Below the pieces are notes generated by a model, which saw only the letters and a list, made by a program, of their open reading frames with translations, was not told where the DNA came from and ran no database searches. The position numbers were made by a program, and so were the translations under genes. From an uncultured Eremococcus sp. (lineage in GTDB: Bacteria; Bacillota; Bacilli; Lactobacillales; Aerococcaceae), in NCBI GenBank assembly GCA_943914835.1, contig CALUDO010000009.1, forward strand, positions 1-41,671: a stretch of 41,671 bases of DNA, read 5' to 3'. Shown here in pieces: positions 32,177 to 41,597 of this stretch (positions are counted from its first letter, which is position 1; each line of letters starts with the position of its first letter).

Positions 32177-34198
32177 ATGGCTAATTGGAAGGATCCTATT
32201 CGTATGCTTTTTGGAGTGGGTCCCAAACAAGAGGATTTATTTGAAAAGCTAGGGTTATCAACAGTCAAAGACCTCTTCTTTCATTTCCCATTTCGCTATA
32301 ATGATATCCAGGAACGATCTTTAGAATCCATTATTGACCAGGAAAAGGTGACCTTAAAGGGAAGGGTAGTGACAGACCCTGTAGTATCTTATTTTGGCCG
32401 GAGAAAGAACCGCTTATCTTTCCGATTAGAGCTAGAAAATAAACAGGTTATTCAGGTGGTCTTCTTTAATCAAGCTTATCTGTCTAAACAGATTAATATA
32501 AACCAGCTAGGGTCTATCTACGGCAAGTGGGATGCTAAGCGGCAATGTTTAATGGGGATGAAACTATTAAAAGAGTCTAATAATTTCTTTGATCCTATTT
32601 ATTCCACAACCCAGGGACTAAAGCAAAGTCAAATTAAAGCTGCCATTGTACAAGCCTTTAAACAGTACGGAGATACGATTGAGGACCATCTTCCTCATAG
32701 CCTAGTAGACCAATACGAGTTTATGCCTTTAAAGGAAGCCATTTATGAACTTCATTTCCCCTCTAATCCGGATAGGCAAGAGAGAGCTAAACAACGAATT
32801 GTTTACCAAGAGTTCTTCGCCTACCAATGGAGGATTCATATGCTCTCTTACCATCGCTATCAAGATTCAGGCATACAAATCACTTATGACCTAGCTACCT
32901 TAAAAGAACTTATCCAAGGACTTCCTTATCAGGCAACAGAGGCTCAGAAAAAGGCTGTCAACGAGATATGTTATGATTTACTTGCCCCATATTCAATGCA
33001 GCGAATGCTGCAAGGTGATGTTGGGTCTGGTAAAACTTTGGTAGCCTTTCTAGGAGCACTGGCTGCTATTTCCGCTGGCTACCAAGTGGCTATGATGGTA
33101 CCTACTGAGATTCTAGCCAAGCAACATTATCTTAACTTTAGGAAGCTATTTCCAACTTTTACAGATCAATCAAGGCTCTTAGTGAGTCAGCTTGCTAGTC
33201 AAGAAAAGGAAACTATCTTACAAGAGATTGAAGACGGCAGAGCTTCTTTTATCATCGGAACCCACGCCCTAATCCAAGATCGAGTTCGCTACCATCGTTT
33301 AGGATTAGTCATTATCGATGAACAACATCGTTTCGGAGTGGGCCAACGCCAAAGTTTAGCTTCTAAGGCGACCGGGGTCAATGTCCTCCAGATGACAGCA
33401 ACCCCCATCCCTAGAAGTTTGGCCTTGTCTTTGTATGGGGGATTAGCTGTCTCAAGTATAGATCGATTACCTTCAGGCAGGAAGCCCATTCAGACCTTCT
33501 TAGTGCATTCGGGAGCTATAGATAAAGTTTACCAACAAATGGCTAAGATATTATCGATGGGTCAACAAATCTATTATGTTCTCCCGATTATTTCTGAATC
33601 TGATCACTTAGATCAGGTAGAGAATGTTCTTAATGTAAAAACTAGATTAGACCAGGTCTTTAGTGACTACGAAGTTGGCCTTCTTCATGGTCAAATGTCC
33701 AAAGATGATCAAGTTGCAGCCATGGAGGATTTTAAAGCCAATCAGACGCAGATTTTAGTGGCAACCACCATGGTTGAAGTGGGAGTTGATGTACCGAATG
33801 CTAGCATGATTGTAATTCAGTCGGCTGAACGATTCGGTCTCGCTCAACTCCACCAGTTACGAGGTCGAGTGGGGCGAGGGAAGCAGAGGAGTTATTGCTT
33901 TTTGATTGCTGATCCTAAAACAGATGTTGGTAAAGAACGATTAAACATGATGGTAAAGGAAAACGATGGTTTTGCCATTTCTCAAGCAGATATGAAGTTA
34001 AGAGGGCTGGGAGACTTATGGGGAGACCAGCAGAGTGGCCTACCAGTCTTCCATTATGCTAATATTTTCGACGACCAGGACCTTCTTCAAGTAGCAAGCC
34101 AAGACGCCAAAAGTTATCGGAAGAGCTTTGATAAGTTATCCTTAGAAGACCAAGCGGCCTTGGCTCAATTAAGTGAGGTTATGGAAATTCAAGCATAG
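32177..34198 (+). CDS. recG: ATP-dependent DNA helicase RecG
   Basis: A 673-residue helicase that reverses stalled forks and branch-migrates Holliday junctions. An N-terminal wedge/OB domain (about 1-230) is followed by two RecA-like domains with GDVGSGKTLVA (Walker A), DEQHRFGV (DEQH box), and QLRGRVGRG (motif VI). The AAGGAGG binding site precedes ATG 32177. recG lies between fakA and plsX as in most Firmicutes. No LexA-type box is seen upstream of it. Confidence 0.97.
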   Translation: MANWKDPIRMLFGVGPKQEDLFEKLGLSTVKDLFFHFPFRYNDIQERSLESIIDQEKVTLKGRVVTDPVVSYFGRRKNRLSFRLELENKQVIQVVFFNQAYLSKQININQLGSIYGKWDAKRQCLMGMKLLKESNNFFDPIYSTTQGLKQSQIKAAIVQAFKQYGDTIEDHLPHSLVDQYEFMPLKEAIYELHFPSNPDRQERAKQRIVYQEFFAYQWRIHMLSYHRYQDSGIQITYDLATLKELIQGLPYQATEAQKKAVNEICYDLLAPYSMQRMLQGDVGSGKTLVAFLGALAAISAGYQVAMMVPTEILAKQHYLNFRKLFPTFTDQSRLLVSQLASQEKETILQEIEDGRASFIIGTHALIQDRVRYHRLGLVIIDEQHRFGVGQRQSLASKATGVNVLQMTATPIPRSLALSLYGGLAVSSIDRLPSGRKPIQTFLVHSGAIDKVYQQMAKILSMGQQIYYVLPIISESDHLDQVENVLNVKTRLDQVFSDYEVGLLHGQMSKDDQVAAMEDFKANQTQILVATTMVEVGVDVPNASMIVIQSAERFGLAQLHQLRGRVGRGKQRSYCFLIADPKTDVGKERLNMMVKENDGFAISQADMKLRGLGDLWGDQQSGLPVFHYANIFDDQDLLQVASQDAKSYRKSFDKLSLEDQAALAQLSEVMEIQA

Positions 34199-34209
34199 GA
34201 GTGAGAAAA

Positions 34210-35217
34210 GTGTACAAAATTGCTATAGATGTGATGGGGGGCGACCATGCTCCACAAGCTATTCTAGAAGGGGCTAGGTTAGCTTTAGAAAGCTTTCAAG
34301 ATATTGAATTAGACTTATTTGGTGACCAAACCATTATTGAAAAAGAACTGGGACATCATGAACGAGTACATATTAGCCCTACTAGTCAATTAGTTGAAGG
34401 TGAAGACGAGCCAGTAAAGGCTATCCGTTCAAAAAAAGACTCTTCCATGGTTCGTGCCGCACGTTCCGTTAAAGATGGAGACAACCAGGCTCTGGTCTCT
34501 GCCGGGAACACCGGGGCCTTATTGGCTGCGGGACTGTTAATTATTGGACGCGTTAAAAATATTGATCGGCCTGGCTTGATGCCAATCATTCCGACGGTTA
34601 ATTCAGACCACCCCTACTTGTTACTTATGGATGCAGGAGCGAATGCAACCTGTAAAGCCATCAACCTTCACCAATTTGCTATCCTCGCCTCTTATTATGC
34701 CAAATCAGTTCTTGGAATCGATCATCCCCGGGTGGGCCTCATTAATAACGGGACTGAAGCAGGGAAGGGGACCGACCTAACCAAGGAAGTCTATAAGCTC
34801 TTAAGTCAAGAGGAATCCATTGAATTCGTGGGTAATATTGAAGCTAAAGAACTTCTAAATGGAGTGGTCGATGTTGCCGTGACGGATGGCTTTACAGGCA
34901 ATGCAATATTGAAGACTCTAGAAGGAGCTGGAAAGAGCTTAGGCCACTTTTTAAAGGCCACCTTAAGTCAAGGTAGTTTAAAAACTAAATTAGGGGCCCT
35001 CATGGTGAAAGGGGCTCTTAAAGAAAGTATGGGGCAATTGGATGATAGTCAACATGGAGGAGCTGTCCTTCTAGGAATTAAGAATCCTTTAATAAAAGCG
35101 CATGGATCATCTAATGCTTTGGCCTTTTTTAATGCGATTCGTCAAGCTAGAAATCTTTTAGAAGTGGATGCTATCGGCCATATACGACAATATTTTGAAA
35201 GTGACAGGAAAAATTAA
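34210..35217 (+). CDS. plsX: phosphate acyltransferase PlsX
   Basis: A 335-residue peripheral membrane enzyme that interconverts acyl-ACP and acyl-phosphate for phospholipid synthesis. It begins with the family's IDVMGGDHAP and contains SAGNTGALLAAG and DGFTGNAILKTLEG. I chose GTG 34210: AGGAG at 34197-34201 is eight bases before it, whereas the in-frame GTG at 34201 overlaps that site. It starts 12 bases after recG. With fakA and acpP nearby, this stretch covers fatty-acid activation. Confidence 0.96.
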   Translation: MYKIAIDVMGGDHAPQAILEGARLALESFQDIELDLFGDQTIIEKELGHHERVHISPTSQLVEGEDEPVKAIRSKKDSSMVRAARSVKDGDNQALVSAGNTGALLAAGLLIIGRVKNIDRPGLMPIIPTVNSDHPYLLLMDAGANATCKAINLHQFAILASYYAKSVLGIDHPRVGLINNGTEAGKGTDLTKEVYKLLSQEESIEFVGNIEAKELLNGVVDVAVTDGFTGNAILKTLEGAGKSLGHFLKATLSQGSLKTKLGALMVKGALKESMGQLDDSQHGGAVLLGIKNPLIKAHGSSNALAFFNAIRQARNLLEVDAIGHIRQYFESDRKN

Positions 35218-35227
35218 AAATTAATTA

Positions 35228-35256
35228 TAGACAAAAACAAAATTTAAAGTTAAAAT
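35228..35256 (+). promoter_or_regulatory. acpP promoter
   Basis: TAGACA (35228-35233), a 17-nt spacer and TAAAAT (35251-35256). No FapR or FabT operator was recognised around it. Confidence 0.62.
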
Positions 35257-35299
35257 AATCTATATCGAGTACCGATTGTACTCTGATGGAGGTGGAAGA

Positions 35300-35539
35300 A
35301 TGTCCGAGAACCAATCTACTTTCGATACTGTACGTGAAATGATTGTGGATCGTTTCGGCGTGCATGAAGATTCAGTCACCGAAAGCATGACCTTTGACGA
35401 TTTAGGCGCTGATTCTTTAGATGTTGTCGAATTAGTAATGGAATTAGAGGATACCTTTAATATCCAATTTGACGATGAAAAAATCGAAGAACTTAAAAAT
35501 GTCGGGGATGCAGTTCGTTACATTGATGAATTGAAATAA
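35300..35539 (+). CDS. acpP: acyl carrier protein
   Basis: A 79-residue acidic four-helix protein that carries growing acyl chains on a phosphopantetheine arm. The arm attaches at Ser39 in GADSLDVVEL. ATG 35300 with GGAGGTGG just ahead is the real start; the in-frame TTG at 35276 is not credible. In most Firmicutes rnc and smc follow acpP, but here the opp genes do. A terminator ends the gene. Confidence 0.95.
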   Translation: MSENQSTFDTVREMIVDRFGVHEDSVTESMTFDDLGADSLDVVELVMELEDTFNIQFDDEKIEELKNVGDAVRYIDELK

Positions 35540-35559
35540 ACCAAAGTGAACATTTTAGG

Positions 35560-35596
35560 AATACACTGCTGACATCAAACCAGTGGTGTATTTTTG
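35560..35596 (+). terminator. acpP terminator, 10 bases before the oppD binding site
   Basis: AATACACTGCTG (35560-35571) pairs with CAGTGGTGTATT (35581-35592), with two G-U pairs, then Ts. Its position directly before the oppD ribosome binding site leaves no room for a promoter in between. Confidence 0.82.
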
Positions 35597-35620
35597 TATA
35601 TGGCTAGGAGGAAAAAGAAT

Positions 35621-36637
35621 ATGGACCAATCGAATGTCTTGCTAGAGGTGAAAGATTTACACACTGGCTTTAGGATTCGGGATACATTCTATGATGCAGT
35701 AGATGGAGTTTCCTTTACCTTATCTAAGAATGAGAAATTAGCAATTGTAGGGGAGTCAGGCTGTGGTAAATCAACCTTGGCTACTTCTATTGTTGGCTTG
35801 CATGACTTAAAAAATACCCGTCAAACGGGTCAGATTCTTTATAAGGGTCGGGATATCCTGGGACTGAGTGAGAGTGAATACTTAAAGATTCGAGGCAAGG
35901 AAATAGGTATGATTTTCCAGGATCCTTTAGCCTCTTTGAATCCTTTGATGACGATTGGAGCTCAAATTGATGAGGTCCTCTATTATCATACAGATTTAAA
36001 CAAGGACAACCGTAAAAAACGGGTATTAGAACTTTTAGACCAGGTTGGGATTGCTAAGCCAGAGCGGATGTATAAACAATATCCTCATGAATTGTCAGGG
36101 GGTATGCGGCAACGGGTTATCATAGCTATTGCCTTGGCAGCTAAACCAGATATTATTATTGCTGATGAACCAACGACAGCCTTAGATGTGACGATTCAAG
36201 CTCAAATTCTTGACCTCTTAAATGAAATTCAAGAAGAAACGGAATCGGGAATTATTTTAATTACCCACGACCTTGGAGTAGTTGCTGAGACTGCCGACCG
36301 GGTGGCAGTAATGTATGGTGGGCAATTTGTGGAAATTGCCGAAGTTCATGACTTGTTTAACAATCCTTTACATCCTTATACAAGATCCTTATTACGATCT
36401 ATCCCTCAGTCAAATGATATGGTGGATGAAGAAACCGGAGAACTGCATGTGATTCAAGGCTCTGTTCCAAATATAACCAAGATTAAAAGAACAGGTTGCC
36501 GATTTGCAGACCGGATTCCTTGGATTCCTGAGGATGCCCATGAAGCGAATCCTGAACTTCATGAAGTTGAACCAGGTCATTGGGTTCGTTGTACCTGCTA
36601 CAAGGATTTCTACTTCCCAGATGAGGAGGCTAAGTAA
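35621..36637 (+). CDS. oppD: oligopeptide ABC transporter ATP-binding protein OppD
   Basis: A 338-residue ATPase that works with OppF to power peptide import. Walker A is GESGCGKST, the signature LSGGMRQR, and Walker B IIIADEPTTALD. The C-terminal extension typical of Opp/Dpp ATPases is present (VPNITKIKRTGCRFADR), with a reduced cysteine set (GCRF and CTCY). ATG 35621 has AGGAGG (35606-35611) ahead; the longer upstream frame covers that site. It leads an operon ordered D-F-B-C, as in Lactococcus. Its stop overlaps the oppF start by one base. Confidence 0.93.
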   Translation: MDQSNVLLEVKDLHTGFRIRDTFYDAVDGVSFTLSKNEKLAIVGESGCGKSTLATSIVGLHDLKNTRQTGQILYKGRDILGLSESEYLKIRGKEIGMIFQDPLASLNPLMTIGAQIDEVLYYHTDLNKDNRKKRVLELLDQVGIAKPERMYKQYPHELSGGMRQRVIIAIALAAKPDIIIADEPTTALDVTIQAQILDLLNEIQEETESGIILITHDLGVVAETADRVAVMYGGQFVEIAEVHDLFNNPLHPYTRSLLRSIPQSNDMVDEETGELHVIQGSVPNITKIKRTGCRFADRIPWIPEDAHEANPELHEVEPGHWVRCTCYKDFYFPDEEAK

Positions 36638-37599
36638 TGAGTGATAAATTAATTGAAGTAAAGAATTTAAAGGTTCACTATCCTATTCGGTCTGGATTCT
36701 TTAACCGGATTACTGATTATGTATACGCAGTGGATGGGGTGGACTTAGCCTTTGAAGAAGGTAAGACTTATGGTCTGGTTGGAGAATCTGGTTCTGGTAA
36801 GTCAACAATCGGTAAGGCGATTATTGGTTTAGAGAAAATTACCGATGGCCAAATCTTCTATAAGGGAGAGGAAGTCTCTCAACAGGCCCGTAAACGTCGG
36901 TCAGAATACAGACAGAATGTTCAGATGATTTTTCAAGATGCCATGTCATCCTTTAATCCTAAGCGTCGGATTTCTGGTATTATGTCAGAACCCTTACGTA
37001 ACTTCACCAATATGACACCAGAAGAAGAGAAACGCCGTTCAATTGAGCTACTAGAAATTGTAGGTATGAGTGAAGATGCTCTTTACAAGTACCCTCATCA
37101 ATTCTCTGGAGGACAACGTCAACGGATTGGGGTTGCCCGGGCGGTTGCCTTGAATCCTAAGTTGGTTATTGCTGATGAACCAGTATCTGCGCTTGACCTA
37201 TCTGTTCAGGCCCAGGTCCTGAATTTTATGAAACGGATTCAAGATGAATTTAATGTGTCTTACCTATTTATATCCCATGACCTAGGGGTAGTGAAACACA
37301 TGTGTGATGAAATTGCTATTATGTATCGTGGACGCTTTACCGAGTATGGTAAACGAAGCGAAATTTATGATGATCCTCAACATATCTATACCCGCCGCCT
37401 CTTATCGGCTATTCCTCAAGTAGATCCAAATAAACGAGAAGAGAATAAGCGCATGCGTCAATTGGTTGAGGATGAGTTCCATGCAGATGGCGCCCAATTC
37501 TTCTCACCAGAAGGACGGGTCTATGATCTTCAAGCCATCAATGCCCACCACCAAGTAGCGGTGAATGATATGTCGTTAATCCATAAGGAGGCTGACTAA
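36637..37599 (+). CDS. oppF: oligopeptide ABC transporter ATP-binding protein OppF
   Basis: The 320-residue partner ATPase of OppD. Walker A is GESGSGKST, the signature FSGGQRQR, and Walker B LVIADEPVSALD. The C-terminal tail (about 270-320) carries no cysteine cluster. The start overlaps the oppD stop by one base. oppB follows two bases after. Cytoplasmic face of the membrane. Confidence 0.93.
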   Translation: MSDKLIEVKNLKVHYPIRSGFFNRITDYVYAVDGVDLAFEEGKTYGLVGESGSGKSTIGKAIIGLEKITDGQIFYKGEEVSQQARKRRSEYRQNVQMIFQDAMSSFNPKRRISGIMSEPLRNFTNMTPEEEKRRSIELLEIVGMSEDALYKYPHQFSGGQRQRIGVARAVALNPKLVIADEPVSALDLSVQAQVLNFMKRIQDEFNVSYLFISHDLGVVKHMCDEIAIMYRGRFTEYGKRSEIYDDPQHIYTRRLLSAIPQVDPNKREENKRMRQLVEDEFHADGAQFFSPEGRVYDLQAINAHHQVAVNDMSLIHKEAD

Positions 37600-37601
37600 A
37601 T

Positions 37602-38564
37602 ATGTGGAAAACAATTTTACGTCGGATCATCTTGATGATTCCTCAAATCTTTCTTCTCAGTGTTGTAGTTTTCTTATTGGGAGCTTTAATGCCAGGGGAT
37701 GCCCTAACAGGTCTGATTGACCCGACGATTTCTGCTTCTCAGATTGAAGCCATGCGGGAGTCTTTAGGCTTGAATAAACCATGGCCCCAACGGTATATTG
37801 ATTGGGTTTCTAATGCATTGCAGGGAGACTTCGGACGGTCTTGGGCTCACCGGATGCCAGTAACCCAAATTATTGGTCAACGGATTATGCCTACGATTTC
37901 TTTGTCTCTCTTGATGACAATTATTACCTACTTAGTTGGTTTACCCCTGGGCTTGTTAGCAGGTCGCTATCAGAATTCCCTCTTGGATCGCTTAGTGAAT
38001 ATTTATAACTTCTTTACCTATGCCATTCCTTCATTTGTAGCTGGATTATTGATGTTATGGATTTTTGGTTACTCTTTAGGTTGGTTCCCAACTCGGGGAA
38101 CTGTGGGATCAGGGGTTGCCCCCGGCACTCTTGAATATTTCTTATCACGGTTACACCATATGATCTTACCTGCAATTACAATTGGATTGTTATCAACGAC
38201 ATCCATTATCCAATATCTGAGAACCGGTGTGGTGGATGCAAAGACTCAAGATTATGTGCGGACCGCACGGTCTAAGGGTGTTCCTGAGGATAAAATATAT
38301 TCTAAACACATCTTCAGAAATTCTATCCTGCCCATTGCCCAAAGCATGGGCTATACCTTGACTGGTTTGATTTCTGGGTCTGTTATCACAGAACAAATCT
38401 TTACCTACCAAGGAATGGGACAATTGTTTATTTCTTCAATTACAGGACGTGACTTTGCGGTCATGACAACGCTTGTATTATTATTTGGGTTAATGACCTT
38501 GTTCGGAACCTTAATTTCGGATATTATCATGATCTTTGTTGACCCAAGAATTAGAATTCGATAG
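37602..38564 (+). CDS. oppB: oligopeptide ABC transporter permease OppB
   Basis: A 320-residue permease with six predicted transmembrane helices, one of the two channel-forming subunits. The N-terminal signature of the BPD-transport family (LRRIILMIPQIFLLSVVVF) is followed by GLNKPWPQRYIDW and the EAA loop RTARSKGVPEDKIYSKHIFR, which contacts the ATPases. An AAGGAGG binding site lies at the end of oppF. Confidence 0.94.
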   Translation: MWKTILRRIILMIPQIFLLSVVVFLLGALMPGDALTGLIDPTISASQIEAMRESLGLNKPWPQRYIDWVSNALQGDFGRSWAHRMPVTQIIGQRIMPTISLSLLMTIITYLVGLPLGLLAGRYQNSLLDRLVNIYNFFTYAIPSFVAGLLMLWIFGYSLGWFPTRGTVGSGVAPGTLEYFLSRLHHMILPAITIGLLSTTSIIQYLRTGVVDAKTQDYVRTARSKGVPEDKIYSKHIFRNSILPIAQSMGYTLTGLISGSVITEQIFTYQGMGQLFISSITGRDFAVMTTLVLLFGLMTLFGTLISDIIMIFVDPRIRIR

Positions 38565-38577
38565 GAGGTAGTTAAAT

Positions 38578-39516
38578 ATGGAAATGAATAATCAAGATCC
38601 AGTAACAATGTCTGACGACTTAGTGAAAACAGATGTCGATGAGACTAATGCCAAACCTCCTATGGGGCTGGAAGTTATTCTAAGAGAATTTAAGCATGAC
38701 AAGGTGGCCTTGCTTTCCTTATTTGTGATTTTAGCGATTGTGCTCTTTGCCTTCATCGCTCCTTTCTTTATGGACGATACATCTTCAGGAATGGTTAATT
38801 TGTTAGGTCGATATAAGGCTCCTGGTGAGGCCGGTTATATCTTAGGTTCAGATGAAGGTGGACGGGATATTCTCCATCTTTTGATTTTAGGAACACGTAA
38901 TTCGCTCTTTATTGGAGTGATGGTGACCATTATTACGTCTGCCATTGGGATTGCTGTTGGTATTATCTCTGGATACTATGGTGGGATTGTGGATGATGTG
39001 GTCATGCGGATTATTGACTTCCTCATGGTCTTACCAACTTTGATGATTATCATTGTGATTGTGACCATTGTAAACCGGTTTGATATGACCACCCTCATTC
39101 TTCTCTTGTCTGCTTTCTATTGGGTAGGGATTACCCGACTCTTTAGAACGGCGACCCTATCGGAGGCGTCTAAAGATTATGTATCTGCTTCAAAAACGAT
39201 GGGAACTCGCGATTGGAAAATCATGTTCTTAGAAGTTATGCCTAATTTGTCTTCTTTAATTATTACCTATCTAACCTTGAATTTTGCCGGTAATATTGGG
39301 ATAGAAACAGGACTCAGCTTCTTAGGGTTTGGTTTGCCTTTTGGGACACCTTCCTTAGGGACTTTGATTTCCTATGCCTCTAATCCAGATGTCATTCAGA
39401 ATAAATGGTGGGTATGGTTGCCTGCCGTCCTTGTTATTCTGGTTTTAATGTTGTCTATTTCTTATGTTGGACAAGCCATGCAGAGAGCCTTTGATTCTCG
39501 TCAACGCTTGGGCTAG
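38578..39516 (+). CDS. oppC: oligopeptide ABC transporter permease OppC
   Basis: A 312-residue permease with six predicted helices after a long N-terminal cytoplasmic stretch of about 40 residues. The outside loop contains LGSDEGGRDILHLLILG, as in OppC/DppC. The EAA-type loop is SASKTMGTRDWKIMFLEVMP. ATG 38578 has AGGAGG nine bases ahead. A strong terminator follows, so oppA is a separate transcript. Confidence 0.94.
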   Translation: MEMNNQDPVTMSDDLVKTDVDETNAKPPMGLEVILREFKHDKVALLSLFVILAIVLFAFIAPFFMDDTSSGMVNLLGRYKAPGEAGYILGSDEGGRDILHLLILGTRNSLFIGVMVTIITSAIGIAVGIISGYYGGIVDDVVMRIIDFLMVLPTLMIIIVIVTIVNRFDMTTLILLLSAFYWVGITRLFRTATLSEASKDYVSASKTMGTRDWKIMFLEVMPNLSSLIITYLTLNFAGNIGIETGLSFLGFGLPFGTPSLGTLISYASNPDVIQNKWWVWLPAVLVILVLMLSISYVGQAMQRAFDSRQRLG

Positions 39517-39526
39517 AAAATTATTT

Positions 39527-39566
39527 AATAAAGAGACTGTGTCTAAGCGACACAGTCTCTTTATTT
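39527..39566 (+). terminator. oppDFBC terminator
   Basis: AATAAAGAGACTGTGTC (39527-39543) pairs perfectly with GACACAGTCTCTTTATT (39549-39565), a strong hairpin rich in T at its 3' side. Confidence 0.9.
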
Positions 39567-39676
39567 GTGTATATTTTGTTGGCAGTATGATTTAGTCAGA
39601 TTTTTAGTCTTAAAATCATGAACAATTAATTTCAGGGTCTATGATTAATTTAATTTAAATATTAATTGAATTTACT

Positions 39677-39705
39677 ATGAAAATGATAGCGGTATATGTT
39701 ATAAT
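39677..39705 (+). promoter_or_regulatory. oppA promoter
   Basis: ATGAAA (39677-39682), a 17-nt spacer and TATAAT (39700-39705) with upstream TGT. The leader is about 55 nt. The rest of the 39567-39767 gap is AT-rich with no recognised operator. Confidence 0.65.
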
Positions 39706-39767
39706 ACAGTTAATCATTTTTATGTAATCTTAATAAAAGGTTTTAATAATACAAATGGAGGAATACG

Positions 39768-41540
39768 ATGAAGAAATCATTAGCAAGTATTGTAACAGGT
39801 TCGACAACAGCTTTGACTTTGGCCGCTAGTTTAGTAGCACCAGTCGCTTCAAACATTGTTAACGCTGAAGATGGAGAAATTATCTTTGATTCTAAGTTAA
39901 CCAATGAAGGAGAAACAATTGATGGAGGGACATTAAAGTATGCCATTGTGTCACCCGATCCATTAGCTGGTGTTTTCAATAACATGTATTATACTATGTC
40001 TTCAGATTCTGAAGTCATTAACCTGTTCAACCCAGGAATCATTGGTTACAATGAAAACTTTGAAATTGATGATTCAGGCTTCGCAGATGTGGCCTTTGAC
40101 CAAGATAATAAGACCGTTACCATCACCATTCCTGAAGGTGAAAAGTGGGATGATGGAGAAGACATTACCATTGATGACGTTATTTTCCCTTATTACGTGA
40201 TTGGTCATCCGGACTATACTGGTATCCGTTATGGGGATGACTTTATGAATGTAGAGGGTATGGAAGAATACCATAATGGAGACACTGATGAAATTTCTGG
40301 TTTAGAACGTGTGGATGACTACACCTTGACCGTTCATTATAAAGAATTTGGTACCTCAATGCTTCAAGCTGGTGGGGGAGTATCTACTTATATGGAACCT
40401 GAGCATGCCTTTGAAGGAATTGAAGTCAAAGACATGGAAGATTCAGAAGTAGTCCGTCAAAAACCTGTTGGTTTTGGTGCCTTCAAGGTTGAATCAGTGA
40501 CTCCAGGTGAAGCAGTCAAGTTCGTAAGAAATGACGATTACTATGATGGCGCAGCTAAAGTTGATTCTGTCATTGCTGAAGTAGTCAACCCATCGACCAT
40601 CGTGTCTGAAATGAACGCCGGGCATTATGATATCGCTAGTTTACCAGCTGACCAATACGAAACCTTCAAGGATGCTAAGAATTATAAGATCTTAGGGGTA
40701 TTAGCCAATGTTTACACCTATATTTCCTTTAAATTTGGGACTTGGGATGATGAGACAGGTGAAGTTAAGCCGGATGAATCTCGTGTCATAAATAATAAAG
40801 CCTTACGTCAAGCCATGGCTTATTCTATCGACAATGCAGCTGTGGCTAAAGAATTCTATCAAGGCATTCGTATTGCTGCCAACTCACACATCACACCAAA
40901 CTTCAAAGACTATAACAATCCTGATCAAAAGCCAATCTCATATGACCCAGAAAAAGCCCAAAAAATTCTAGAAGAGGCTGGCTTCAAGGATACAAATGGG
41001 GATGGATTTGTCGAAGATCCAGACGGTAATGAATTTACCCTTAAATTTGCCGCTATGTCTGGAGGAGAAACAGCTGAGCCTTTAGCTCAATACTACCTTC
41101 AATCTTGGCAACAAGTCGGTATTAACGTTGAATTAACTGATGGTAAGTTGATGGAACCAAATACCTTCTATGAACGCTTAAAAGCTGATGATGAAAACAT
41201 TGATGTCTACCAAGGGGCTCAAGGAGTGGGGGGAGATCCAAACCCTACTGGTTTATGGGCACGGAACGCACCATTCAACTATGCTCGCTATGCTTCTGAT
41301 AAGAATGATGAGCTCCTAGCAGCCATCTCATCGGACGAAGCCTTTGACGAAGAATACCGTAAGCAAGCATATTATGATTGGCAAGCCTTTATGATTGATG
41401 AATTGCCAAATATTCCGACTCTATTCCGTCAAGAAATTTATGCTGTAAATAATCGAGTGTCATCATACGATGTAACTATTGGAAATGACTTGAAATGGTC
41501 TGAAGTTGGTCTTCTTGCTGACCAACCCGAAGCTCAATAA
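39768..41540 (+). CDS. oppA: oligopeptide-binding protein OppA (no lipobox)
   Basis: A 590-residue extracellular binding protein of family 5 that delivers peptides to OppBCDF. Residues 1-33 are a signal peptide ending in NIVNA, cut by signal peptidase I. No cysteine is seen anywhere, so there is no lipobox and no diacylglycerol anchor, unlike most Gram-positive OppA. Family 5 features include GDDFMNVEGMEEY, LRQAMAYSID and the end NIPTLFRQE. DTNGDGFVEDPDG (in the second half) looks like a calcium loop but is common in the family. GGAGG lies before the ATG. It has its own promoter and terminator, which allows it to be made in excess of the transporter. Confidence 0.92.
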   Translation: MKKSLASIVTGSTTALTLAASLVAPVASNIVNAEDGEIIFDSKLTNEGETIDGGTLKYAIVSPDPLAGVFNNMYYTMSSDSEVINLFNPGIIGYNENFEIDDSGFADVAFDQDNKTVTITIPEGEKWDDGEDITIDDVIFPYYVIGHPDYTGIRYGDDFMNVEGMEEYHNGDTDEISGLERVDDYTLTVHYKEFGTSMLQAGGGVSTYMEPEHAFEGIEVKDMEDSEVVRQKPVGFGAFKVESVTPGEAVKFVRNDDYYDGAAKVDSVIAEVVNPSTIVSEMNAGHYDIASLPADQYETFKDAKNYKILGVLANVYTYISFKFGTWDDETGEVKPDESRVINNKALRQAMAYSIDNAAVAKEFYQGIRIAANSHITPNFKDYNNPDQKPISYDPEKAQKILEEAGFKDTNGDGFVEDPDGNEFTLKFAAMSGGETAEPLAQYYLQSWQQVGINVELTDGKLMEPNTFYERLKADDENIDVYQGAQGVGGDPNPTGLWARNAPFNYARYASDKNDELLAAISSDEAFDEEYRKQAYYDWQAFMIDELPNIPTLFRQEIYAVNNRVSSYDVTIGNDLKWSEVGLLADQPEAQ

Positions 41541-41563
41541 TTTAGTTAATCCGCCCAACCCAT

Positions 41564-41597
41564 AACTAGGTCTCATTGTGAGGCCTAGTTTTTTTAT
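41564..41597 (+). terminator. oppA terminator
   Basis: AACTAGG and TCTCA (41564-41575) pair with TGAGG and CCTAGTT (41579-41590), one G-U pair, followed by Ts. The last 75 bases of the window hold only a possible TTGACA -35 at 41662-41667, cut off by the window edge. Confidence 0.88.

Noticed and set aside
35218..35299. FapR or FabT operator before acpP
   Set aside because: The AT-rich stretch does not contain either consensus; only a promoter was seen.
40996..41034. EF-hand-like calcium loop in OppA as a novelty
   Set aside because: DxNxDG-type loops are common in family 5 binding proteins.
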